DNA of 64,000 nt from Euborellia annulipes (GCA_023213315.1 JAKCPI010031572.1:124001-188000); one strand, 5' to 3'. Positions 44,401-56,013 are shown, counted from the first letter of the stretch. The notes: generated by a model from the sequence alone, not told the origin. Made by a program: numbers and translations.

Positions 44401-45306
44401 CTCCTTCTTATCACGTTAATCTATTTCTATCTGAATGGATCTATCCTAAAAAATTTTTGTTCCATTAGGGATGAAAATTACTAATAATAATATATATGTT
44501 CCTAGATGACGTCATCAGGGAGCAAAATAGTTAGAATTGTCTTTTCGCCATGTTAAAGATAGGACAAATTTGAAATTTTGCATACCTCTCAAAAAGTCAC
44601 TTTTGATCCAAAATGAAATTTTATATCAAAGGTATCGGGTTTTTGATAGTATCTATTTGTATTGTAAATTTCATCCTAATCGGTCCAGCAGGGAAACCTG
44701 TAGCTTTGTCTAAAAATTTGAAAATTGAAGAAAAGAATGAAAAAAAAGAAAAAAAAAAAAAAAAAAAAGGAAAAATAAGAGACTAACTTTTGACCTTCCG
44801 AAATCGGCAAAATCTCAACTTTGAGCCTCTGCCATTCTTTTTTAGGACTGGAATTTTTTTTTGAATTCGTGCTCAAAATAATCCTTATTTATTCTAGTTT
44901 AATATAAAAAAAATTTGGCTCCGATATCTTAAAAACTTTTTGAGATATTCGCCCAGAAAGAGAAAAGTTTCTCAAAAAAATTTTTTCACGTCCCTATCTT
45001 TTATTAAGGATTTAAAATCATTCTTGATAATATAGTCTAGGGACGACTCGTCCATCTAAATGCAATGGGCCATTGGCATCTATTGGAATGTCAACTAAAT
45101 GGTAGTATTAAGAGTTTCTTTGCTTTCTTTTGCTTTTCACATGCTCGGCGACGAGTCGCTCCCGCGACTCTTGATCTATGACTAGTTAGGTCCGAATCGA
45201 GGTATTTTGAATACTATTATCTTATTCAAATATATAGATCTCGAAAAATATTTAGAGTATTTTTTGTTTCTGGACACAAAAAATCCAAATAGCGTAGAAT
45301 CACCCA
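44401..45306. other. Right part of the 4.1-kb block
   Basis: Unrecognised, low coding potential. Contains a poly-A run near 44740-44768; the minus frame 44676-44876 runs over it and is not supported. Confidence 0.35.
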
Positions 45307-45814
45307 TATATTAATTTAATATAGGCTTATAAAAATAATAACTATAATGCCTTAACACATTATTTCATAGATCTTTATATGGTAAATGTACATGTAATAA
45401 ATAAATACAAACATTATATCAGGAATTTCTTGTTGTAATTTTATAAAAACCCATCCTTCATTGTCTTTATTTATTTTTTAATAGCTATTAACAGACATAG
45501 TTTCCAAAAATATTAAATAAGGAAAAAAATAGATAAATTAGAAATTTTTTACCTTAACCTAAGAAAATTGTTCTACTTTTAAATCACTTCAAATTAAACT
45601 TGTTTATAGATAAATAAGCACATATATAAATCTAATGATCCTATTTTATATTAAATTTAATCAAATAGCTAAAAAAATTAAAATTTGCAAGCTAATTAGC
45701 CTGATTTCAAAGCGTTCAATGTAAAGCCTATGGGCGAAATACTGGAGTTTGTCCTTCAGCTACTATTTTAATGTTGGGGTAGGTAAGTTATCAAAACGAT
45801 AACAATGATAACAA

Positions 45815-46170
45815 CGATAACAATGAGGCAAATAAATTTTTTGTTCTTACTATTAGATTTTATATAAAATTTCTCAGAGTTGGTCGGTGATAAGATTTTT
45901 CATATACATTGCTCTTTTAATATCAAAACAAAAAAAGATGTCTATTTAATAGAAAATTAACAAATGAATTTTTATTGATCTACTCCACTCACTAGTGCAA
46001 CCATCGTCAAAAGTTATTGACCTCAAGTATACATATATATTTAATTCATTGATAAAAGAATAATGAACAGGTTTATGAAAAATCTTATCACCGACCAACT
46101 CTGTGCAATTTTATATAATATCTAATCGTAAAAAGAAAAAATTTATTTACCTCATTGTTATAATGTTTAT
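45815..46170. repeat. Inverted repeat next to a hammerhead-like core
   Basis: AACAATGAGGCAAATAAATT ... AGAGTTGGTCGGTGATAAG is mirrored by CTTATCACCGACCAACTCTG ... AATTTATTTACCTCATTGTT. Arms about 95 bp, spacer about 160 bp. Confidence 0.8.
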
Positions 46171-46226
46171 ATAATTTGTTAATTTATATATACGTTGTCA
46201 ATATTATATGTATTTTTTAGTAAGGA

Positions 46227-46263
46227 CTGAGCATGGCTCTTAAATTAAAAGAACCGAAACGTC
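46227..46263 (+). ncRNA. Hammerhead-like motif, variant box
   Basis: CTGAGCA (the conserved second G is C), extra T, stem II GGCTCTT / AAGAACC (6 of 7 paired), then GAAACGTCTCC. It probably belongs to the element bounded by the preceding inverted repeat. Confidence 0.35.
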
Positions 46264-46606
46264 TCCGAGATTAGAACCAGCATACAGAGTCTTTTTTATT
46301 GACTGCTCCTGCTCATAATTATTCATATAGATATTAATGTTTTTTCTCTTATTCAATATGCCACTTCTATAAATAACAAGATTTGAATATATCCTCAACT
46401 TTTGTTTTATTAATTAAATTTTTTTAAAATAATTTTTCCATCTACTATTCTACATTGAAGCATATATACCGTAAATAAATTTCTCAAATATAAATAAATT
46501 GCTCATTTTTGATTGATATCTTTTCAACTTCATTTTACATGTGTGAAATTTTCAGCCACCAAAAAGAAAATAGATATTTGTATAAATTTTATTTATTTGT
46601 TTTCAG

Positions 46607-46746
46607 GATTTAAAACGCTCTATAATAGATGATGGCCTAGCAGTTGTAGTAAATCATATAATTATTCCCCATTCGGGTTGGGATCCTAATTCTCCAGGTG
46701 AAACCTGCTGGTCAACAATCTTTCGGAATTCCTCTGGAGTTTTAAG
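46607..46746 (+). CDS. p120ctn: p120-catenin, armadillo repeat exon
   Basis: Acceptor TTTGTTTTCAG, donor TTAAG|GTAAAT; 140 nt. It encodes DLKRSIIDDGLAVVVNHIII, PHSGWDPNSPGETCWSTIFR and NSSGVLR. IIPHSGW is strongly characteristic of p120-family armadillo repeat 4. Confidence 0.93.
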
Positions 46747-46899
46747 GTAAATGTTTTTTATCATATTTATAATTTTCATGATAAAAATATATCTTACCAA
46801 ACCAATGAAATAAAGATAGCGCTGTTTCGTTGTGCAAAAGAGAAATTTCTCAAATATTTATTCATTTGGTTAACTAAATTATATAATTTATAAACAAAG

Positions 46900-47210
46900 G
46901 AAAATATTTATATTTTGTTACCATGGCAACCATTTCTCCTATCTTTCCTATTAAGTACAAGAGTAAAAAAGTGTGCTTCAAACAATTTTAAGAGCAAAAT
47001 GAGAATAATCTAAGACAGTTCACAAATAAAATCCTTGCCAGGGCCCTCAGAAATTTGAACACACATAGACAGACCCTTTTGCGGGACCCACTTTTTTGGA
47101 CTCGGAGACCTCAAAACGTTTATTTCCATCAAAATTTCGACACCGAAATTTTGACATGATCGCAATACTTTCTATATATAACATAGAACGTGTAGATAAG
47201 AGAAAGTAAA
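46900..47210 (-). repeat. Repeat X, partial copy
   Basis: GTTACCATGGCAACCATTTC ... AAGAGAAAGTAAAAAG; inverted relative to the 24345 copy and missing its middle. Confidence 0.75.
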
Positions 47211-47264
47211 AAGTGCTTGTAGCCCTATATTGAAAAAATTAAAACATATAAAAAATAAAAAAAA

Positions 47265-47355
47265 ATCTGGTGTGACTGGCGCACAGGACACAACTTTCTC
47301 TTACCCTTCGGTAAGAGAAAGTTGTGCACCGTGCTGGTCACACCAGATTTTTTGT
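47265..47355. repeat. Hairpin repeat, copy 2
   Basis: ATCTGGTGTGACTGGCGCAC ... GTGCTGGTCACACCAGAT, with CAACTTTCTCTTACC / GGTAAGAGAAAGTTG pairing at the tip. It lies beside a repeat X copy, as at 24905. Confidence 0.88.
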
Positions 47356-47665
47356 GTCGAGATATATTTAGTTTCCCATAGCACCTTAGTTTCAAACTTG
47401 CATTTTAAATGTTGACTGCTTGAAATAAAAGATGGTTATTTTTCAAAATTTTAATCTCATATTTGGACATTTTATCCTAAAATAATACAAAATTTCATAA
47501 TAACTGGAAAAAAAAATTTTAAATATATAAAAAGTTCCAAAGGGGACCCCCTTTTGAATCGAAATTAACATACAAATCCGGGGAAATTAACATTGGCCCT
47601 ATGGAAGAAAGAGGCGGAAAGGGAATTTAAAAAGAGTAGAGACAGGCGATAATGTTTGCAAGTGT

Positions 47666-47667
<2 letters not shown>

Positions 47668-47703
<36 letters not shown>
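47668..47703. repeat. (GA)n microsatellite
   Basis: About 17 uninterrupted GA units. Confidence 0.95.
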
Positions 47704-47705
<2 letters not shown>

Positions 47706-47804
47706 TGTTTTCTCCGAAACAATTAAAGACAGAAATAAAATAAAAATAAATGGGAATTTAAATAATAATTGATTTTTAATCTAATAAAAAGAAAAAGATC
47801 TAAA

Positions 47805-48275
47805 TTCGGTTACCATGGCAACCATTTCTCCTATCTTTCCTATGAAGAACAAGAGTAAAGTTGTCTTCAGAAGATTTCAACAGCAAAATGAGAATATACA
47901 TTTTAAAGAGCATCTAAAAAATAGTTGATTTATGAATTAAAAAAAAATCCTTGGAGGGGATTTTGAGAAAATCGAAAAAAACTGAAAAAGTACATCAGTA
48001 AAGTACTAGTACTTTTTGGCCGATTTTGTTCAAAATCTTATTTTGAGCGTCTGAGAAGTTACCTAAGTTAAATATAAAATTTCAATCCGGTAGCACAATT
48101 CCTTCATGCTAAAGATCGTTACACACACACAGACCAATTTGCGGGACCCACTTTTTTGGACTCAGGGGACCTCAAAACATGTATATCCATCAAAATCTCG
48201 ACATCGAATTTTTGACATGATCGCAATACTTTCTCTCTAGAGCTATATATTTCATATATAGGGTAAGAGAAAGTA
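47805..48275 (-). repeat. Repeat X, near-complete copy
   Basis: GGTTACCATGGCAACCATTT ... CATCAAAATCTCGACATCGA ... GGGTAAGAGAAAG; reverse complement of 24345-24840. Confidence 0.82.
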
Positions 48276-48366
48276 AAAGGAGTTGATAAAATTAAAAATC
48301 AAAACAATTTAAATGTTGCGTTTGTTTAAGTTCATTTCAATTTAGTTATTTATTTATTTTGTACAG

Positions 48367-48605
48367 AAATGTTAGTTCAGCCGGTGAATATGCCAGAAAG
48401 AAGCTACGTGAATGTGAAGGCCTCGTCGATTCGCTCCTCTATGTAGTCCGATCAGCAATCGATAAATCAAATATCGGCAACAAAAGTGTGGAAAATTGCG
48501 TTTGTGTTTTGCGAAATCTCTCCTATCGATGTCAAGAAGTCGAAGATCCCAATTACGACAAACATCCACTTCCAGCCCAAAGTCGTGTTGCTGCACAACC
48601 AAAAG
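48367..48605 (+). CDS. p120ctn: p120-catenin, armadillo repeat exon
   Basis: Acceptor TTTTGTACAG, donor AAAAG|GTAATC; 239 nt. It encodes [60 protein letters not shown] and [25 protein letters not shown] and ENCVC-x-LRNLSY are hallmark p120-family armadillo 5 sequences. The antisense ORF 48372-48602 is a shadow. Confidence 0.95.
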
Positions 48606-50160
48606 GTAATCAACAGCAAATTTGTTTTTATTAATTCACATTTCATCTTATTTCTTTTGGGAAAGCTAATAGATAGTGAAATCTTTTATTTTCGTGTTAT
48701 AATTAATTCTACAAAAAACCCTCTGGTCACATTCTAATCACAAGCTGTGCGTTCAATTTCTCAACTAGCTTTATTTATATAGCCTATTTGGCCCAAGATT
48801 TTATAATTTTATAGAGCACTATGCTTGCCTGAGATGATTTCGTTTTTTTTTTTTTTTTTTTCAAGAATTTCTTTATTTTCTTTTCTAGTTATTCTCTTAT
48901 TTATTTCACTACATCTCAGTTCTTTAGCTTTCCTAAATATAACCAAGTCGCACATTTTTTAGTAGATTTTTGAAATATTCTTTAGAAATTTTGAACATTT
49001 TCAAAGTAAGCTTTTCTTTTCTTTTTCGCATTTTTAAATACCTTTTTTTTCTTATTAAATAAAAAATTTGCTTTTTATCTATAAAATAGTTGTGTAACTA
49101 TTACACTACATCAAAAATTAAAAAATATTATTAATTGTAAATAATTTGTTTGTTTCCTTGTTTAAATTTAAATAAAATAAAATTTTCAAATAATTTTAAT
49201 TCAAAATAGGTATTATATAGGGTATAAATTATATATAAATATATATTGTTTTATAGCATACAGTCTTTGTCAAGGTAAGGGATAATTTATAGATAATTCA
49301 TTGAATTTTTTAAGCTTTTTTCTACCATCTCCTAGTATTGCTACATTTATTTATTAATTTATACTTATATATATATATAGATTTAAATATATATATAAAT
49401 TATTTTTGATAATGTTTGCAAAATAAAATTGAAAATATTTTTTTGCATTGATAATTTTTTTGTTGACTTGCTCAACCTGATTTTTATTCTAGTCAAAATC
49501 AGCCAAAATATTTTTTTCTTTATTTCTTCTCTTATCTTTGATCAGCTATGGAGCATTTGTAGCGATTTTTCTTTTTTTTTTTTACCCTGGCATGCACTTT
49601 CATCCCCAGCATGGTTAAGGCAATTGAACAGCACAGCTCAGAACTATTTGGGGTTCAAGCACAATTTTTGCACTTGTTTACAAACATCAAAATTAGTTAA
49701 TATTTTTCTACAGAAATACACTTAATTCTTGATTCTTATTTATATTCAGGTTAGTTAAAGGTATTCACACGATTTATGAATAAGAATTAAGTTATATCGC
49801 CTTACCCCATATTGAATTTCCAATCGTTAATACTTATTAATACTGTAAATAATAGTGAGATGGCGTCGGAAATTTTAATAAATTTGAAAATAAAAAACAT
49901 TGCTTGTAATTGTGGCTGTGATGTAATTATAATGTAGGATAGGAGATATCAGCCAACTTGGGACCAGATTGTTTTGTCATAAATATTTAACAATTTTAAC
50001 CAAATTTTTTATTCTCTTTATCTCCCTCTGTCATGAATGTATTCAAACGATATTAACTCTTTGCAAAGCATACGTTTCTACATTTCAAATTAAATTATTT
50101 TTAACTTTGCCCACCAACCGTAGATTGGGTAGTTAAAGTTAATGTAATCTTGGTACTCTT
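48606..50160. other. Intron, AT-rich
   Basis: Poly-T near 48845-48865 and AT-rich sequence. A 98-codon frame at 49429-49725 has no splice-supported relation to the gene. Confidence 0.4.
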
Positions 50161-50168
50161 TGGAATGT

Positions 50169-50171
<3 letters not shown>

Positions 50172-50199
<28 letters not shown>
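50172..50199. repeat. (GT)n microsatellite
   Basis: About 14 GT units. Confidence 0.95.
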
Positions 50200-50203
<4 letters not shown>

Positions 50204-50935
50204 CCGTGGTAATTTTTTTCGTTAACGAAAACTCAAAAACTATTTATTCAATTGTTTTGAAATTTTGCACAAAAACTAGAGGTAAAGGCCAAGAACTGAA
50301 AAGCTTTTGGTAAACATCGGACCATTAAGGAGCGCTCTAGAGGGGGGCAAATATTTTTTTCTTACATATTCAGAAACTAGACTTTCTCCTGAGTAAAATG
50401 ATATATAATATTAGTATCCTAATTTGTTATAAATTTGTTAAAAAATCATTTAAATTTGAAAATTTAGCATAGCATCAGAGCAAAATCAAGACAAATAAAG
50501 AAACGCGTTGGCATATTTCTTTGAATAGTGGGTGGGCAAAGTTGTGCGCTCGGCTTAGACCGACTATTTACCATTATATTTAATTTATATAATTATATTA
50601 TGAATATATTGATATTTATCATAATTTTCGTGGTTCCTTTCCATCCCTCCTCCCCTTATAATAATAAATAGTTATTTATAAAATTGCCTTAACGTAAAAT
50701 ACTTGCGTGCTGCCTTGTTTCATTTAATTTTCCTATTATAAAAAATAAATAATGTTATATGAATTTTTAATAAAAAAAAAATCACTAATAAAAAAAAAAT
50801 TGAGAAATGATGAAAGCAAAGAGAGAGATTTAGAGATATTTTGAAGTTTATTATATTTTGGTAGAAAAGAGCTTATAGAAAAGAGTATTATGATTATGTA
50901 CAACTTTATTTCACATTAATATTATATGAACCCTG

Positions 50936-52472
50936 TTATTCAATGGTGTGTCAAAGACCAAATATCGAGTTTTGAGAAAATCAACATTAAAGTTTTTCTG
51001 ATTTAAATTGTTTTTATTAGATTATATATCATTTTTTTTGTCAATTGTGCAAGTAAATACTGTAATTATGGCAGATATTCATAAATTATCTCTAAAAATA
51101 TGACTAATTTAGAGAAAAAAACAAAATATAAAAAATTATTTTTACAAAATTCTCTATGTGCGATATATATTTGTAAAAAATGCTTCAAAGTCCCTTGACC
51201 CATGATTGAAAAATTCTCTAAGTCCAATTATATTTGCAAAAATGCTTCAAAGTCTCTTCAAAAATTAAAACGGAGATATTATTAAAGGTTATATTTAATA
51301 CTAGTAGCATAGAAACTTTTTATCAAAATCACATTCATCAATTTTAAATAGTTGATACAGGACCAAGGGAGTTGGCAGCCAATAAGTGAGCCTCTATATT
51401 AAATAAAAACTCTCAACACTTGAGAGTTTTTATTTAATATAGAGGCTCACTTATTGGCTGCCAACTCCCTTGGTCCTGTATCAACTATATCTACAGCCAC
51501 TCAACCTTATATCTAAATTTTAAATAGTATTAATATTTTAAAATTAAATACAAAGTGATAACAAAATTTTCTCATCAATTAATTTCTGAATAAATAGCTT
51601 GGAAACAGTAAAACCTAACCTAATATTATTTATTTTGTTGTCTTTTCGAAATCGCACTGATCCTCATCCTCATCTTCATTTTCATTATCAGGAATAATAT
51701 CAAAAAATTAAATTTTGACGTCTACGAATTCAGAGAAAATTTTCTCATTTTTCAAAAAAAAAAAATGATTTTTGTTTATTTAAGGGAAAAAAATATATAT
51801 AATATTATTTGGTAAATAACTTTTTATTGGTTGTTAAAATCACACTGGTTAAAACTCAATTAAACGATATTAATTTATTGTTAATTGGAAAATTATATAT
51901 ATATATATATAGTTCATAGAAAAAGATAGAAAACATTATAGAATTAGGCTAAAAGAAAGTAAAAAATGAATTATAATATAACTATTGATAATTTTTGTAG
52001 GTTATGAAATACTTGTATTAAATTTCAACAAATGGAATATAGTAATAGTGTATTGAATATATAAATTTGAAATAAATAAAATTAATATTTTCTTGAGTTC
52101 ATATTAAATACCTCTAAACAATAGCGATACCGGTGTTAATAATTGAAAATACTTAGGGCATAAACGCAACAATATATCTCAAGCGTATAGTTGTTTACGA
52201 TGTCTTGCACTTGACGCATAAATGAAAAATTGTTCTTTTCAAATTAAGTATTACGAAACAACATGTTAAGTACATAAATCATTATTGCAAAATGTAAAAT
52301 CCTGCATTGAAATATTGTAAAAATAATTTTATGCTTTTACATTAAAAATAAATTTTTTTAGGACATATTTCATAAAAAATACTATTAATTAAAGCATTTG
52401 AATCAATATTCCATGCTTAACTCAATTTTGAATTTTTTGGTCTTTGACACACCATTGAATAACAGGGTTCAT
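50936..52472. mobile_element. 1.5-kb element with 35-40-bp terminal inverted repeats
   Basis: ATGAACCCTGTTATTCAATG and GTGTGTCAAAGACC at the left return inverted at the right (GGTCTTTGACACACC, CATTGAATAACAGGGTTCAT). ATAT/TATA flanks would fit a TA-targeting superfamily, but this is not provable. No transposase frame. Holds a perfect palindrome at 51348-51488. Confidence 0.7.
51348..51488. repeat. Perfect palindrome, about 69-bp arms, 3-nt loop
   Basis: ATAGTTGATACAGGACCAAG ... AAAAACTCTCAA, loop CAC, TTGAGAGTTTTT ... CTTGGTCCTGTATCAACTAT. I see no mismatch by eye, so it is either very recent or an assembly foldback. Confidence 0.9.
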
Positions 52473-52573
52473 ATATGCATATATCATATTTAAAGACGTT
52501 CTAGGTTCTTTAGTTAGACGCTTTGCCATCCACACAAACATCGTTTCAGTGTACACGATTAGCGCGTGCCGCG

Positions 52574-52846
52574 CAAGGGCGGATCCAGAGGTGTTTCTCG
52601 GGGGGGGGGGGGGGTAATCTGGTGTGACTCACCGCACAGGACACTATTTTTTTTAATTTCGGTAATTTAAAGGCTCATTCTGTACCTGTTTGCCAGAATA
52701 TAAATACACATCAAATTTTTAAGTATTAATTTTAAAAATTTTACATTAAAAATAAATTTTTTTGAGAAAAAAAGGTATTTTTTTCGAATCTCGGGGGGGG
52801 GGGGGTAATTACCCCCTTTACCCCCCCCCCCTTGTATCCGCCCTTG
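52574..52846. mobile_element. 'GGGCGGATCC' family MITE
   Basis: Starts CAAGGGCGGATCCAGAGG and ends CCTTGTATCCGCCCTTG. Flanked by exact GTGCCGCG at 52566-52573 and 52847-52854. The best-preserved family member here. The minus frame 52667-52888 is not a gene. Confidence 0.93.
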
Positions 52847-53254
52847 GTGCCGCGTGCGCACCAGACCGATTGTGACCAAAATAGGCAATTGTTGCCTTCC
52901 TCTCCTTGATGCTCTGAAAATCTTCGTCCCCCTATTGGGCCAGAAAATCAGCCCGTTAAGTTAATTCTAGATCAACAGAGACATTTTTATATTCTACTAA
53001 GAGAATATAATTTCATTGCCGGGCTAAAACTTGGCTAGAATAACTTTTGTCTTAAATTTTGAAATTTATAGTCGATTATTATTGCAAATTCATCAGTAGA
53101 GGAAAAAAAAATAAGTTTCTTTGCTTTTATCGTTTTGTAAAATTAAATAAAACCTTTTTTTAAAAAGAGAGTGTGGCGAAACATCAAAACTGAAACACAT
53201 TACAATCTAACTCCTTCTTATTTACCTTTTTTTAATGAAAAAATTTGTTTGCAG

Positions 53255-53695
53255 GTGACAACTTGGGCTGTTTCGGTGCTAGTAAAAAGAAGAAAGAACC
53301 CCCTACTGCTACTGCTAAGGAAACAGGTACTAGTTCAACTAGTTCAGGTATGGGGACAAATACAGGAACCGGTTCCCGTAATCCAGGGACATCGCAACGT
53401 GCCGACCCTGCCCGTGGTATGGAACTCCTCTGGCAACCGGAAGTCGTTCATGCATATCTGGCACTTTTGCAAAGTTGTTCTAATCCGGAAACGTTAGAGG
53501 CCGCAGCTGGAGCTCTACAAAATTTAGCTGCATGTTATTGGCAACCGAGTATTGAAATTCGAGCCGCTGTCCGAAAAGAAAAAGGCCTACCTATTTTAGT
53601 TGAACTTCTTCGAATGGAAGTCGATCGAGTCGTTTGCGCGGTCGCCACCGCTTTGCGAAATTTGGCCATTGATCAACGGAATAAAGAACTCATTG
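53255..53695 (+). CDS. p120ctn: p120-catenin, linker and armadillo repeat exon
   Basis: Acceptor TTTGTTTGCAG, donor CATTG|GTAACT; 441 nt, the largest exon. It starts [20 protein letters not shown], a Ser/Thr/Gly-rich insert with a KKKK basic patch, the place where p120 proteins have their basic loop (Rho binding and nuclear localisation in vertebrates). It continues [80 protein letters not shown] and [13 protein letters not shown], armadillo repeats 6-8. Confidence 0.95.
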
Positions 53696-54141
53696 GTAAC
53701 TTCAATTTTTTTTAACTATAAATATTAGTTATTACATAATATAATTTAACACCCTTGAAAGTTATTAGACACGTAAAAATATTAAATTTTCACTTTTTCA
53801 AAGTGATTATTATTATTTGTAAAAAATTTGTTCAAAAAATGAATCGAAACAATTTTTGATAAGGATTTTATTTATGATAATATCAAAATGATTTCTTATC
53901 AAAATTTTGATTTTATTAACAATGAAATTATTATATTTAAAGAATAGAAAAAGGGTACCTTTTAAATATCTTCTTTTTAATTAAAGAAAGTGAGAAACAA
54001 ACAAATAGTAAACTTTATATCTCTGCTTAAACTTATTTCTATTAATAGTTTGGAGGGAAAGTGGTCTAGGTTTTACGTGAAACATATTTATAAGAAAACT
54101 TATAAACTTATAAGAACTATAAAAAACTTCATCCTCATATA

Positions 54142-54718
54142 TCTATCTATCTATATATATTATATATATATATATATAAAATGAAATGGGAAAAATGTAT
54201 GTATGTATGTAAATATGTATGTATATGTTCTATAGAAATCCACAATTTTCAATGAATCCATTTGAAATTAAATACACATATAATACATGGCTCTGGGAGT
54301 AACGTAGTAATAATTTGAATCTCTTAAATGTTTTGGAAAATTAATTATAATCAAATTTCTTCAATATGGGAACACAAAATCAACAAGTTGGCTAGAAATT
54401 AGAGAGCGTCCTTTGTGCTGTGTGAACCAGCTTCCTACGTGACTATGGGCTGGGGGCGGGGCTATGCAGCAGTTGAAAAACGGAGAGAGGACGCATGCGA
54501 CTGACCCTTTAAACAGTCATAAACAGACCCTTTTCTGCTGTGCCCAGTCGATGACCTCGCTTGAATTCAAGATCCTTCTTTAACATCTTAACACTTGCAT
54601 TGCAACAAGAAATATTCCAAATTGGGAATAAACTTGCTAGCTGAAGGTGAGCAAAGGGGTCCAGGGGCGCAGCCCCCTGCTAGGCGGAAAGCCCGCCGAA
54701 GGCGGGCTTTGCGACTAG
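54142..54718 (+). mobile_element. Helitron-like element
   Basis: The 3' end is well formed: a GC hairpin AAGCCCGCCGAAGGCGGGCTT, then TGCGACTAG followed by T (CTRR end, inserted before T). The 5' end is tentatively ATCTATCTATC near 54142. No Rep/helicase frame, so non-autonomous. A related minus-strand fragment is at 26145-26420. Confidence 0.65.
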
Positions 54719-55149
54719 TATTATAATAAAGCTGAAAAGACGTTTTTTGATTAAGGTACTTCTAGACCACCTAGAGATATGGGGTTTTTTGAATTCGATT
54801 CAGAATTCTCTAAAACCAACTAGAAAAATCCAAAATCTTAAAAAAGTTGTACCACTTTTTTTTAAGAGAGGAAAAACTCATTTTTTTCGATGTTTTTTCA
54901 AAGATTTCACGATATTTTTTCACTTTTTCACTCAAATCTTCTAAACAGTTAAAGCTATCTTCAATATCTGAATTATTCTATAATCTGCATTAAATTTTGA
55001 AAATGACAAACCTCTTTTAACTTTTAATTTAATTAGAAGGGGAACAGTTTTTATTAATTATTTCAAGATAAGGAATTTTACTGTTCGGTTGATGTTCAAT
55101 GTGAAAATTATAACAAAATAAATCAATATTTCATTTTTTAGATTTTATT

Positions 55150-55200
55150 GGCGACTGCATACCGGTTAAGACAGTTTCGGCTCATTGCCATCATCAGGCC
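55150..55200 (-). ncRNA. Hammerhead ribozyme-like core, left terminal repeat
   Basis: Same sequence as the plus-strand copy at 56709-56759, on the opposite strand because the terminal repeats are inverted. Stem I GGC/GCC, box CTGATGA, stem II GGC/GCC, GAAA, stem III CTG/CAG and cleavage triplet GTC can all be placed. Confidence 0.72.
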
Positions 55201-55272
55201 TGCAAAGAACCATTTTTACATTAATAACAAACTTTTCATTCTAGGAAATAAAAACAACCATTACATCAAAAA

Positions 55273-56013
55273 GTGAACATGATAACTAATGAATTAAAAA
55301 GGATACAAGATCTCTCAGCTCCACAATACATAGAGAAGAATATTCAACAAATGAAAAAGAAGTACTTGCTCAATAGTTTCCCTATAGATTTAATTGATGA
55401 AGTCATTGCGTCCCAAAAAAACAGAAAATCGAGTAATAATAATAATAAAAAAACAAACAACCAACTGTATGTGGGATCTATACCCTATATTCCGCAATTA
55501 TCTGAAAGCATAAGATCAATACTAAGAAGATGCAATATCAATGTAGCTTTTAAAACTGAAAAGCCGCTACAACAATTACTCAACTACAAAGACAGAACTG
55601 AACTAATGGAAAAAACAGGAGTAATCTACGCTATACCATGCAAAACTTGTTCTGAAGTAGGAAAAAAGTCTATTTATATAGGCGAAACTGGGAGAAAACT
55701 GAAGACTCGAGTACATGAACATTTTGGCACAGTAACCAAGAAGCTACCTTCCTCTGCACTTTCTGTACATTCCCTTGAAGAAAAACATGAATTTTCTTTA
55801 GAGGATACGAAAATCTTGAAATGTGAAAGGGATGTTAATAGAAGAAAAATCTATGAATCATGCTTTATACATATATACACCGAGGAATCCATCAACTACA
55901 GAATAGGAAGGGAAAATGTATCCTTGATGTATTGTAATATAATTTCTGAGATAAAAAATAATTTTTATAGAGATGAAATTTTTAAAATTGGAACGACAGA
56001 CAGTATTGGATGA
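55273..56013 (+). CDS. Penelope-like GIY-YIG endonuclease region
   Basis: 246 codons, intact. Residues 69-101 (SIPYIPQLSESIRSILRRCN, then VAFKTEKPLQQL) match the linker that follows the reverse transcriptase in Penelope-like elements. The GIY-YIG nuclease follows: GVIYAIPC at 116-123, SIYIGETGRKLKTR at 133-146, and Glu195 (KIYESCFIH) as the likely metal-binding Glu. Cys123/Cys126 and the His residues at 148, 150, 165 and 172 fit the CCHH zinc-binding pattern of Penelope-type GIY-YIG domains. In the family it nicks target DNA to prime reverse transcription. No RT motifs are upstream, so the Met start may be incidental. Confidence 0.88.
   Translation: MNMITNELKRIQDLSAPQYIEKNIQQMKKKYLLNSFPIDLIDEVIASQKNRKSSNNNNKKTNNQLYVGSIPYIPQLSESIRSILRRCNINVAFKTEKPLQQLLNYKDRTELMEKTGVIYAIPCKTCSEVGKKSIYIGETGRKLKTRVHEHFGTVTKKLPSSALSVHSLEEKHEFSLEDTKILKCERDVNRRKIYESCFIHIYTEESINYRIGRENVSLMYCNIISEIKNNFYRDEIFKIGTTDSIG

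Larger units (their letters stand above)
41196..45306. mobile_element. 4.1-kb block bounded by inverted repeats
   Basis: TGGGTGATTCTACGCTATTT at 41196 returns inverted at the right end (AAATAGCGTAGAATCACCCA, ending 45306); TATA flanks both. Inside are a hAT MITE, two palindromes and the 99-bp satellite, plus unrecognised sequence. No transposase frame is present. I cannot name the superfamily. Confidence 0.65.

Noticed and set aside
49605..49720. Possible alternative p120 exon reading WLRQLNSTAQNYLG
   Set aside because: It has an acceptor-like CCCCAG but no usable donor, and the p120 phase is already satisfied by joining 48605 to 53255.
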